64,000 nt of DNA from Asterochloris sp. CNOR1 (Eukaryota; Chlorophyta; Trebouxiophyceae; Trebouxiales; Trebouxiaceae). This document shows, one piece after another, positions 22,159-32,995 of the stretch. How positions within the stretch are numbered: the first letter of the stretch is position 1; each line of letters begins with the position of its first letter. The stretch spans positions 2,418,001 to 2,482,000 of the forward strand of contig OZ017753.1 in the NCBI GenBank assembly GCA_963969365.1, in the 5' to 3' direction. The notes below the pieces were generated by a model. It saw only the letters and a list, made by a program, of their open reading frames with translations. It had not been told where the DNA came from and made no database searches. Position numbers and translations under genes: made by a program.

Positions 22159-24381
22159 TCACTGCTTCTCTGTGGCCATGTCCCTGATCTTGTCTAGCCG
22201 CAGCTCCGCCTTCTGCCCCCAGCCTCCTGTACCGCTCTGCACAGTTGGCCTGAAGCGCTCATACAGGTGGTAGGCCTGCTTCCCAATATCACCAGGCGGC
22301 CTCGAGTCAGCCAGCGCCTTGAGGGCAGCCTCTGCGTCCTGCATGAGGGGTGAGCCAGGATCCGCGGCTGCAACTCAGATGGTGATGGAGAGGGCCTGCC
22401 AGAGCCATGCGCCAGGCTGCAGAGGTGCATCGTGATGAAATGCAGCCGCCAGCTGTTCTGGTAGGTCATGGCTGCAGTTCTGCACACTCCCTGGGCTGCA
22501 CGTCTACAGACTGACTGTAGCCCAACACATCCCTGTACACACACAGTGGCCGACCATGTGCAGTAGTGTGTGCAGCCAGGCATGCAGCTTGGAGGACAGG
22601 CATATCCAGCAAGTCAAGCAGCTCCTCACCTCCAGCTGGTCCCCAAAAGCCCTCTTGAGGTACGACTGCACACTGGCAGCATTGATGACCTGCAGCCACA
22701 GGGCCTCCTTTTGGGAAGAACACCAACCAGTCTGTGCCCAGCACAATGACACCAGCTCCAATAGGCTCAGCTGCCTGGTGACATTTATGCCAGATAAACC
22801 TACACTGGCAGCCTCAATCCATAACAGGCTGGACCACACGACGCAGCCCTATGGTCATGAGGTCAGAGTTTCCAGCATCGTGCGCCAGCTATCACACATG
22901 GCTCACGTTTTGATTGCCATCCAGGGCGCGTACGTCACCATCCTCGTCCACCTCCTTGCCCCACACCTCCATGCCAAACACGCTGTGCTACAGCACAGCG
23001 ATTGTGGTGTCAGGTCCAGCTGTTGAGCGCACAGCAGGTGCACAGTGCTGAGCCACAGTCGGCACTCAACAGCATCAGGTGCACCTGAGCATTGATGCAA
23101 CAGGTGCAGATGTCAGACTTCAGGTCAGCTGAAGCGACTGACAATAGTGCATACTTCACTGCCAGCTTGCTGGTCCTTCGACAGATGCAAAGTCGTCACT
23201 GCAGAGCCAGACTGTAGTTGGCCTGATAATGCCGCTCATGAGCTGCAGTGTCACCAACATGCCAATCAGCTCGTGCAGGGGAGGCACCTTTGCAAGGCCT
23301 GCATCCTCGCGCTGCTGGCGCTTCTCTGCTGCTGCCGCCTCATCATGCTCCTTGCCCTCAAAGATGCCAATGGCCCTGCAAGCAGCTCAAATCTCAGTGC
23401 CTCCAATTGTTCGGTCCCTGTGCTTGCTGTACAGGCCCTTACATGCCAGCCTCTGCACCAGGCAAGACAGGCTGCCATCAAGCCTTGTTCCTGTTCGTAC
23501 CCCAGATTGCCGCCGAGCGACGTGTGGTACTCCAATTCAGCAGCAGGCACTTACCTGCCCTTGCTTTGAGCCAGCATGCCAGAGATGCTCTTGCCAAATG
23601 TCAGTCCGGCATCTCTGGAGAACCCCTCCCTCTCTGCCACCTTTGTCACCTGTGTGACAGGTGCCACGGCTAAGCTCGGATGTAGCACTTGATTGGCGAC
23701 AGAGCCTGCATGGTGCCAGGGTGCCTGGCCCCCAGCTGCTGAAAGCATCATCAGTGCTTGCCAAGCAGGCACTTAGGCTGCAGGTGCACCAGGCCCTGCC
23801 TCCAAGCAACAGCCTGAGCATGGTGCACAGGCAAAGCAGTGCCCCTGCAATCAGGCGAGGCAGGCAGGAGTGGACTGCATGGCAGCCTCTGCCCTCACCC
23901 AAAGCGTGAGGACAGGCGCCCGGTTGATGTGGACCGTCTTTCGCTCCTCAGCCTCAACAGAATTTGGCAGCTTGTCTTGGATGGGGGCTGCATGCTGAGC
24001 TTCCTGCTCCCGCTTTGCAGCCTTGGCTGCGGGGCCCTTGCCTTTGATGTCAGGGGTGCTGGGCTGCTCTGACGCACCCTCGTCATTCTCTGCATGCTCA
24101 GCTGCCGCCTTGCTGCGCTTTGCAGGCTGCTTGGCTCTGGCAGGGCCTGCTGCACGCTTTGCGCCCCTCTGAGCCTTCTTTGGGCTGACATCTGCAGCAG
24201 AGTGCTGCTCAGAAGCTGGCGTTATACTCTGAACAAACCTCTTCCAAATGCCTTTTGCCGCAGGTTCCTCCAGAGATGTGCCATGGGTGGAACACTCACC
24301 TTCTTCTGCTTCACTGGCAGAGAAGTCCTCAATGTGGGTCTGCTTCTTGCGAGGCCGCAGGCTCCTGCCTTCGTTTGTCAT
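22159..24381 (-). CDS. Conserved protein of a prokaryote-associated uncharacterised family with a basic N-terminal extension
   Basis: Exons 23899-24381, 23555-23649, 23255-23375, 22907-22987, 22630-22689 and 22159-22338 join in phase into 339 aa. Residues 1-150 are charged and disordered-looking with nuclear-type basic clusters (RPRKKQ, SPKKAQRGAKR, KQPAKRSK). From residue 152 the sequence follows a family I recognise mainly from bacterial genomes: VHINRAPVLTLW, then GLTFGKSISGMLAQSKGR, AIGIFEGKE, VQSYLKRAFGDQLE, and AYHLYERFRP near the C-terminus. I know of no established biochemical function. The start is the first ATG of a clean frame, 230 nt from the divergent glucosidase I start. Nuclear location is inferred from composition only. 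Confidence 0.82.
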
Positions 24382-24611
24382 AGTCTAATGCTATAGCCTG
24401 CAAGTGCTGTCAGAAGAAGGCTGGGTAGACCGATTCATAAAAAGCAAAGCACAGCATGCATGTGTACTTCAGAGTCCCACAGCTGCTGCGAGGATCGGGC
24501 TGATTGCATTGGACGGCTTGGCTTCAATGCACGTGAGAAGTGCAGTGGCAAATCATGCTAGAGGTACACCCCTGCACGGATCGATGACCTGCGCTGCCTG
24601 AATGCTTCAGG
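24382..24611. promoter_or_regulatory. Presumed bidirectional promoter between divergent genes
   Basis: The minus-strand ATG at 24381 and the plus-strand ATG at 24612 are only 230 nt apart, so both promoters must lie here or inside the genes. I see no convincing TATA box. Confidence 0.45.
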
Positions 24612-27600
24612 ATGTGTACAGCAACAATTTATGCAGGGACTGCCAACGCCATTCGCGGAGGAATGCTGGCAGTGGCCTTGAGTATTATTGTGGGAGCCTA
24701 TTTGTTCAAAGGTGACTGTGTTCAGGCTGCAGGCCTGATCGGCTCAATGGCATGCAGCCTCTCACCCCAAAAGTGTATGCTGCAGGTCGACAAGAGCACG
24801 CTGTCGTTGAACAGTTTCCTGCACTCAAGCTGCGGGGCCTGTCAGAGTTTCAGGGTTCATATGCAGAGGACACGCTGTGGGGAACCTACAGATCTGGGCA
24901 GTACCTTGGTACGTGGCACTGCTGCACATGTGCTGCATGCTGATTTTGGGAGTGGGCTTATTTGTGCATCCAAGCCCCTGACAGGCTGCCACAGCTGCCA
25001 GCACTTTCGCAATCCTTCAGCTCTCAGTGAGCTGCTATCATGGAGTATCTGGCTCATTAGCAGAGACTGAGACAGTCAGCAAATGTCATCACTCTGCAGG
25101 TCTACGCATGCGAGTGCCTAGCTCTTTGCTGGTTGGCCTCATGTGGTTCGATCCAGACCTGCCCAATGCGCCTGCAGCGCTCAGGCACAATGCTGAAGAC
25201 CGGGACGGTGAGTACAGGGGAGGAGAAAGTGAATCTAGATTGTTGGCTGCAGGCAGGGCTGGTAGCAAATTATCGCAGCCGTTGCTTCGGCCGTTGTGCC
25301 CAGCTATGTGCTGCAGCTTGAGCTCGTAGGTCTGCAAGTCGGTGCAGTTGATATCCCCTCTACCTGCTTAGCAGTCTTGCATCAGCCACTGGTGTGCACC
25401 TGGCCTGGCAGCTTGTCAGAAGCCAAGAAGCAGCGCCAACAAGCAGGGTCACCACTCAGCATCTGCCTCACCCAGTGGGCGCAGCAGGCTAACTGATGAG
25501 TGCCCCTGTCAGCAGGCTTGCGCAAATTTGGCTGGGAGGCTCACGATGGGCACACCTATGGGCGGCAGGAGCTCTTTGACCAGGGCCTGCACCTGACAGC
25601 CAAATGGGTGAGGACCACGTGCCCCTAGGCCCATTGTTGACGCTGCAAAACTCCCTTGCGCATCGGCACCTCCTGCCAGGGTCAATGCGCTTGTAGACAA
25701 CTCAGCAGCTGGTCACGTAGAGCACACATCTATCTCAGATGCCAATGCTGTTGCAGCTCGGCAGGCAAGGGCCTGCTCGAGTTTCGCGGGAAAACTTGCC
25801 TCAGACTCAATACGCGGTGGCTGTATGGCGGTTGCTGCTGCAGTGTGACAGAGCATCGCATGTGCCAGTGCTGACTTGCACACCCGTCTTGCAGGTCAAG
25901 CGCCAGTGCGCGGGGTGTGGCATGGGTGGCGACTGGGCCCTCAGGCTTTCAGCCAGGCAGGATACATCTTGGCAGCCACTGCCAGCAGCTGAGTCGCAAG
26001 AGGAGCGCCAAGCTCAGAGTCGGGTGTCGCTGCTGCTGTACATTGCAGGCAAGTTGCTAATGAGCTCTGCACTCACCATCGCTGCCCTGAGGCGCACACA
26101 TTGCAGCCTGCAGAGTGCTGCACATGTCAAGCATGGCAAGCAGATGCCTGCTGGGTCGTGAAGAGCTGCTCCTTGCATGACACCGGCTGGCTGCGGGGTT
26201 CCTAGTTTGCTGACAAAAAGGTATTTGTGTTGTGGTTGTGCCTCCAGTACCTGATCTACAGGTCTTGAGATTTCACTTTAGCGGCTCCCATCTGCCTGTG
26301 CAGACGAGGATATGCAGAGTGCTCGTATGGATGTGCCAGAGGAGGCCTCTGATGGCACAGTCGCTTCTGGCAAGCATGATTTGATTGGAGACTGGCTGCT
26401 CAGCTTGGAGACCTCAGCAGGCAAGCCATCTTGTAGGTGGCATTTGCTGTCATGCTGGAGTGACGTGCAGTGTGCGCCTCCAGCGACAAGCCTCTGCAGT
26501 CATGTTCAGCAGCCACAGCTAGCTCAGGACACAGGCAGGCAGCCTACTGTGCTCAGCGCTGCCTACAGGGTTGGGGGATGTACAGTGCCTGTGACACAGC
26601 TGCCTGGCAAGAAGCAGCATCAGCATCTGTGCTCAGCGCTGCCTAAGGGGTCGGGACAAGCACAGCACCTGTCATCGGAGATCCCTGATCAGAAACAACA
26701 GCAGCGGCTGTGCCCAGCATGACTCACCTCTGCTTGCGTGCAGCGTGCAGGCAGGGTGCGACACATGGGACTGGCTACTCCCCACTTTCATAACCTCACC
26801 GATGCTGTGCGGCAGAGCTTAGAGCTGTGGCATCCTCGCAGGCGCTCGGGGTGAGGGCAACTGCATCTGCTCACGTCTTATCTCACCAAGTGAGCTCTTA
26901 CAGAACAGCTGCGGTGGTGGGGCCAGAGCTGCATTTGCAGTGATGTATGACGTGGGGCAGGCAGGGAAGTCCCAGAAACTCCAGAGTGATACTGCAATGT
27001 TGACTTTGTTGCGGCTGAAGCATGTTGAGGGCGCCTGCTTGCAGCCCTTTTTTGCAACTGCCTGCTGACTGCAGTTGCTGTCTGGTGTGTCAGGGTAATG
27101 CAGTTGCCAATCAGCTCTGCATCAAACAGGATATACCTTTTCTTCCATTTGATGCCTGAGAGAGAGTGAGAGAACAAAAACAGACTGGATCGGATGTGCT
27201 TGCTGAGCATTGCAGTTCATGACTGCAGGGCTGCAGCCTCCTGGCAGCTGCCCAGCACAGTGGAACCTGGCAGCAACCTGGCAGTGGTGCAGGTCACTGC
27301 CACCCTGCCCTGCGTAGTGGACCTGCGCTTCCTCAGCGGCCGTCCAGTGGCTCAGCTAGCTGGCAGCACCCAGCAGCAGGCAGCACTGTCAGGTCAGTCG
27401 AGTCGTTCCGCCTGGTGTGCTGCTGTCAACCCGCTGCTGTAGCGAGCCTCAGCAGCCCTTGTATCTGTCTGTGCGCAGGCTCGGCGCTGACAGAGCTCTT
27501 TGAGTCAAGGGAGGCTGCGTTCAAAGCCCGCTTCCAGAACACCTTTGGCAACCTTGAAGCATCTGATGCACCCTCAGGTGAATGAGCCCTCTACACCTGC

Positions 27601-30600
27601 CTGCATTGCGCCAGCAAATCCACAACCATGATGTCAGAAGCCTGGCATACAGAGCAGACTGACATGCTGGGCAGCCTTACACTGCCCTGGGAGCCAAGGC
27701 AAATGTTGCAGGCACCCCAGCAGCCTGCAACGGCAGCTCCCAGCACCACTCTATGCTCAAGTCCCTCTTACAGGCACCCAGCAGCTGGCAGTGGCAGGCC
27801 TCAGCAAGGTGCTGGGCACTGTGTTGCAGGCAGGCAACCCAGCAGCTAGTCAGCGTAACTCTCTGCTGGGAGTAACAGCCAAGACTTGCCTCATAGGCAG
27901 CTTGACAAGGCAGCCCCCGGCACTAACTTGTGTTCAACTTCTGACAGCCACCACTTGTTGCCTGTGCTGCAGGCACCCAGCCACTGGCAGAGGCAGCCCT
28001 CAGCAACATGTTGGGCAGCATTGGGTACTTCCATGGCAGCTCGATCATCCAGCTGCCCCTAGACGCCGGCCAGCAGGCAGCAGGTGTCCCACCAGCTCTG
28101 GTGGACAGTGCTGCCGCACCCCTGCTGACTGGAGTGCCCAGCAGATCCTTCTTCCCCCGAGGCTTCCTCTGGGATGAGGGCTTCCATCAGGCAGGCCTGA
28201 GTTTGCAGTTCAATCTTGCTTGCGTCTGGCTCACCTGCAGTCACCTGGGGTCGTGAGCACTGATAGTGCGCTAGCCTCAGAGGGGTCGGCGTCACCAGGC
28301 ATATAAGGCTGCTTTGTCAGCACGTATGTGGGCCACCGGCTGCCAGAGTTCCCGTGTACAGGGGCACTGGCCACCACAATCAAGGCTTTCAGCCATATAT
28401 GGTGGTGGCCAGTCAAGTCACGACCATTGCCAGTCCGCAAGCCGCATGGCTTGAATGGCTTGTTGCATATCATCACTGCCATACTGCGCTGCTTCAGCAG
28501 AGTGGAGGGTACAGGTGGCAGCTTGTGCTGCTGACGCTGTTTGTACATGCAGATAACGATGTCCAAGGCACTGACGCAGCACTGTCTGCCAGCAGGTGCT
28601 GACTGTTTGACAGCAGTGGTGTGCCTGCTGCAGCTGCTGATCAGCAAGTGGGACCAGCAGCTCAGCCGCAACATCCTGGCGCACTGGTTGGACCTGATGA
28701 ACAGCCAGGGCTGGATTGCACGCGAACAGGTGAGCTCCCTCAGAATGGCCGCAGTCATGCAGCTCCATACAGGCAAGGCTGCATGGCACAAGAGCAGGTG
28801 AGCCCATTTGCAACCGGATCCCAGTTCAATAGCCTGAGAAATCTGTCTGGCCAGCCAACAGATTGAAGTTGTGCTAGGATTTGTCCAGGATAAATCAGAA
28901 AGATATGATGGCCAGCATACTGTGGGTGGCTGCTTGGGCAGCCACTGTAGCCTGTGCTGCCAGGCAAACCCTTTCAATGCCTGTTGAAGGGCGTTGCCAT
29001 TGCAGATCTGCTGCCCAATCAATGCTGCAGCAATGAGCCACCTGCCGCACTTGTTGTGACAGCAGCATACCCTCTTCTGAGCTTGGTCACCATGCAACTG
29101 CCGACTCTGCCCGCGCCTCATTGTGGCTCCCTGCCTGCTGAACATGTTCTTCTTTTGTTGCAGATTCTGGGACTGGAGGCGCGCTCGCGGGTCCCAGCTG
29201 AGTTCATGGTGCAATACCCTGACAGCGCCAACCCCCCCACCCTCTTCCTGGTGCTGTCAGATATGGCCAAGAGGGCAGCGGCCGCTAGCCAGGCTGGCAA
29301 CGCACTGTCCCCGGAGCAGACGGCAGAGGCAGACTTTCTGCGAGCAGGTGCACCTGCGACCAGGCAGCCTTTTGAGACTGTGAGCTGCTTGAGTGAAGCA
29401 GCAGGCAGAGGCAGTGCTGCTGCAAGCAGATGGGCCTGCAGCCAGGCAGCTTGCCAAGTGCTGGGCTTGTTGATTGTAGCAGCAGGCAGTGCAGACTTCC
29501 TGCAGGCAAGGTCTGCCTGCCACTTGTGCAGTTCTCGGCTTTGGCAGTCCACTGCAGCCAGGCAGCTGTCAAGGGGCAGCTGGGTGCACCTGGTAGCTGG
29601 GTAGCTTCTTGGGCTCTGAGCTTGTTGAGTGAATCAGCAGGCAGAGGTGGTGTTGCTGCAAGCAAGTGTGCCTGCACCTTTCGTGGATGCTGACGCCGCA
29701 GGTAGGCCACCATCAATCGCTTTGCAGCAAGGGCTCTGGAAGGCATGTGGCAAGCCACAGCAGCCAAGCAGCCACCCAGGGCACCTGTTGCAGGCTCATG
29801 GTGTGTTGGCTGGAAGCCAACCCGGAATTCAGGCTTTCTGCTGAGGGGCACTAGGTTGCATGCAGCATGGGCTTCACTCCTGGCGGCTTGGGACACCTGC
29901 AAGTCAACGCCAAACCAGTCTTGTCTGCTCTAAAGACCATGCAGAGCTCTCATCTTGGGTCTGGGCTACAACCATGAAATGATGGGCACCCTAGAAGCAG
30001 TGTTGTATCCGCCTGGAGATGACAGATGCCTGCAGCATGCCCCTGGCTGCATACCAGACAAGGGATGGGGCACCCTGGCCTGGCTGCAGCGTACCACCAG
30101 TTGCATGCTGATGAAGCACCTTGTCTGCTGCAGCATACCCCAGGCTGCAGGCATGGTTTCAGTGGTTCAACATGACGCAGGCTGGGCCAGTGCCTGGCAG
30201 CTACCGGTGGCGGGGCCGGCCAGAGGGTTCAGACCGCGAACTCAATCCCAAGACCCTCACGTCAGGTCTGGCCCCCCCAGCCTGCAATTGCCTCTGAGCT
30301 TGGGACGTGTAAGCGTAGCTGCAGGGTGTGCAGCTGAGCAGCCCACTGCATGCAAAGTGCTGCAGATTTGGACACAGAAATGGTCAGGAATTGAGCAGCT
30401 CTGTCAAAGTTGCCTTGCAGCACTCACCAGAGCTCTCATGAGCGACACTCCCAGCACTGAGGTGCTCCCGGCACTGAACCTGCAGGACTGACTGTTTGTC
30501 TGACGCCCATGCATTGGCAAAAACCCTTGAGGGTGAACGTATAGGCACTGCAGGGCTGAATGGCGGTCCCTGCGCCATGCATCCTTCCCCTGCTGAGCCT

Positions 30601-32624
30601 CAAAGAAGCCTGTGTGTGCTCTGCAGGGCTGGATGACTTTCCCCGTGCCTCCCACCCCTCCCCAGTGGAGCAGCACGTGGACCTGAGGTGTTGGATGGCC
30701 CTGGCTTCACGAACCCTGGCCAACATTGGCAGCAGCGTCGGCTTGCCTGAAACTGAGGTGAGTATTTGAGTTCGAAGATTGGCAGCTAGCTTCTGTCTTG
30801 TCTAGCCGGCTTGGCAATACAGCATTGGCGCCGGGCTTGTCTCAGACACCTGGTGCATTTGTCCCACACAGCATGGAGCCTTCTGCTTTCATACTGCAGT
30901 TCAGATGTTATGAAACCGTTGCAGCCCTGCTGCTCAACTCGACTGCCCTCTCCCTCCACCGCAAGGGCCATGGGGGACATGCACACAATTTGCAGGCAAG
31001 ACTTCTCCTGATGCAGGTGTCACGCTATGAAGGCACTGCAGCCCTGCTGGAGGACCCAGTTGCCCTGGCCCTGCTGCACTATGACAGGGGCAGGGGGCAC
31101 TTTGCCGACTTTGGCAACCACACAGAGGCGCTGCAGCTGGGCTACAGCCTGATCAGGGCCCCCAATGGGCAGCCAGTGGGGCGTGAGGTGAAAAGGGTTC
31201 CCAAAACCCCTGGCCACCTGCCGCAGCCACAGATGGTACCTCATTTTGGGTGAGTGTCTCCGCAGCTCAGGCAGCTTGAGCATCAGAAGCTCTGCAATGC
31301 AAGCTTGAGCTGCCCCGTGCCTCTACTTGGACATATACCCTGAAGAGCTTGTCTATGGCTGGCAAACAGGAGGACTGACATCCAGTGCTGTTGTGCAGAA
31401 ATGCAGGGGGCGCATGGCATTTTTGCGTATGCAGCCTGCAAGGCCATATTGCCAGCGCCACCTGACACCTGTCAGGCGTTCTCTCCTGCTTGCAGGTATG
31501 TCAGCCTCTTCCCGCTGCTCATGCAGCTGCTGGAGGCTGACAGCCCTCACCTCAAGCAGCAGTTGGACCTGCTGCGGGACCCTGAGCAGTTGTGGACACC
31601 ATACGGCCTCAGGTATGTCCCAGTTTCGGCTGTGGCTGTGTTTGGCCATGCAGAGGCTGAGACCCAGTTTGTTGGCCTGTCTGGTGGCCTGAGCTGGACC
31701 GACTTCTAGCTGTTGGGTGAGCTGGTGTGCTGCTGGCTGCGCATTATGATGTGCACCCGACCAGGCGCAGCAGCCACACACCCTGCTTGCCAGAATGCAG
31801 TGACAGCATTTAAAACCCGCAATGCCAATAGGTTGTGTGCAGTTTTCTGAGCAAGGAAGGCCCCGCCCCACCTGGTGAGCTTCAAGCCCGCTACTGCTAC
31901 ATATCAATGCATGCTTTCAGCCATCAGACCCCTAGATTTGCCTGCAGTTTTGCAAACATCAGCAAGAAAAGCCCCCTGTCATGGGCGCAAGCCATTTCTC
32001 CCTGGAGTGAGAGTGCCATTGTGTGCAGGTCCCTGAGCAAGTCGAGTACCCTGTACCTGGCCCGCAACACAGAGCACGATGCCCCCTACTGGCGAGGTCC
32101 CATCTGGTTCAACATCAACTTCCTCACCCTGAGGGCTCTGCACCACTACAGCAGCAACAGAGGGCCTCATGCAGCCCTGGCTCGGAGGCTGCACGATGAG
32201 CTGAGGAGGAATCTTTTAGGGAATCTGGTGAGAGGGCCCTTGCAGGTGCAGAGCCATCTATGACCATGGCTCCGGTGTAAGATGGCCCGCTTGTCCTTAC
32301 CGACATGCTCGAGGCACATGGTACGCTGGCCATCTTGAAACCCTCATTCAGCATCTGGCACCCACAGCCATGGTAGATTGGTGTTCTTGAGTGTGTCCAG
32401 ATGCCCAGGACACCGACACTGATATCAGCTGCTGCTCAAGGCTCTGTAAGCATTTGCCTGAAGTTCCAAGTCCTTCCTCCTGTCTGTCCATCCAGGTGCG
32501 TGTATACAATGAGACTGGCTTCCTTTGGGAGCACTATGATGATACAGACGGACATGGCAAGGGCACACATCCATTCACCGGCTGGACAGCGCTCCTAGTG
32601 CTGGTGGCTGGAGCCAGCTACTGA
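24612..32624 (+). CDS. GCS1: Mannosyl-oligosaccharide glucosidase (glucosidase I, GH63)
   Basis: Removes the terminal alpha-1,2-glucose from Glc3Man9GlcNAc2 on new glycoproteins in the ER. Exons: 24612-24711, 24786-24908, 25100-25207, 25516-25607, 25895-26048, 26304-26420, 26751-26850, 27229-27392, 27479-27577, 27973-28190, 28634-28729, 29164-29347, 30134-30265, 30627-30757, 31017-31249, 31496-31612, 32029-32227, 32496-32624. All phases close, giving 831 aa, the usual family length. Residues 12-34 form a hydrophobic signal anchor (type II ER membrane protein). Family signatures in order: [32 protein letters not shown] (~412-425), [40 protein letters not shown] and [15 protein letters not shown], which include the regions of the catalytic acidic residues. 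Three introns have GC rather than GT donors (after 26048, 26420 and 28190). Confidence 0.95.
26549..26712 (+). repeat. ~82-nt tandem repeat in glucosidase I intron 6
   Basis: Two full units and the start of a third begin with CTGTGCTCAGCGCTGCCTA (26549, 26630) and CTGTGCCCAGC (26708). They diverge inside but keep a CAGCA-rich end. The array stops just before the exon 7 acceptor at 26750. Confidence 0.7.
27705..27860 (+). repeat. Three echoes of glucosidase I exon 10 acceptor
   Basis: The parent at 27966 reads CAGGCACCCAGCCACTGGCA. The best copy, 27768-27822, reads CAGGCACCCAGCAGCTGGCA and continues similar for about 55 nt ([13 protein letters not shown] against the exon's [13 protein letters not shown]). 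Weaker copies start at 27709 and 27831. Confidence 0.85.
29390..29680 (+). repeat. Three echoes of glucosidase I exon 12 3' edge
   Basis: The exon ends [11 protein letters not shown] (29315-29362 including the donor). Downstream intron copies at 29395-29450, 29478-29522 and 29628-29680 read [14 protein letters not shown], then a block with GCAGACTTCCTGC, then [23 protein letters not shown] just inside the intron is copied too. Confidence 0.83.
30028..30058 (+). repeat. Echo of glucosidase I exon 13 acceptor
   Basis: CTGCAGCATGCCCCTGGCTG mirrors the real acceptor and first codons at 30128 (CTGCAGCATACCCCAGGCTG), 100 nt upstream of it. Confidence 0.75.
30893..30988 (+). repeat. Echo of glucosidase I exon 15 (~95 nt)
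   Basis: The copy reads [20 protein letters not shown] and then KGHGGHAHN. The real exon reads [20 protein letters not shown] and then [11 protein letters not shown]. The reading frame is still open across the copy. It lies 117 nt upstream of the parent and has a CTGCAG at its start. Confidence 0.87.
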
Positions 32625-32995
32625 TGAAGTCCTGCTTTCCCCGCTTCCCCAATTTTGAGTAATTTGCTTGTGAGAGTGCACCCTCACAATTCCTTGAAAC
32701 AGCAGTGGCCATCAACTTTTTGAACGTAAGGCAAGCTGGAAGCTTTAGGGAGAGCAGGATAAGTCACACAGACCCTAGTTGCTGCTGCATGCTTTTTCAT
32801 GCAAAGAATACTGATCAATTTGGACTTGGGATTCTGTGCAAAGTTTAAGGAGGCTGACGCAAGGCAATCAAGGGGATAAAAGATGCAAGACAAGAAGGGC
32901 CAATGGCAGGGTGATCAGCAAAATAAACGGTGCACGGCGGCACCCACCACCTGATAGCCAACGCTACAGAGGACGCATGCTTCCTGGGCCCAGGC
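32625..32995. other. Convergent intergenic region, glucosidase I / expansin
   Basis: 371 nt between two stops facing each other, more A/T-rich than the surrounding DNA. It should contain both 3' UTRs. I see no strong hairpin or gene. Confidence 0.6.

Noticed and set aside
28231-29214. 327-codon antisense ORF opposite glucosidase I
   Set aside because: It overlaps conserved exons on the other strand, has no recognisable motif and Trp/Cys/His-rich composition typical of an antisense shadow.
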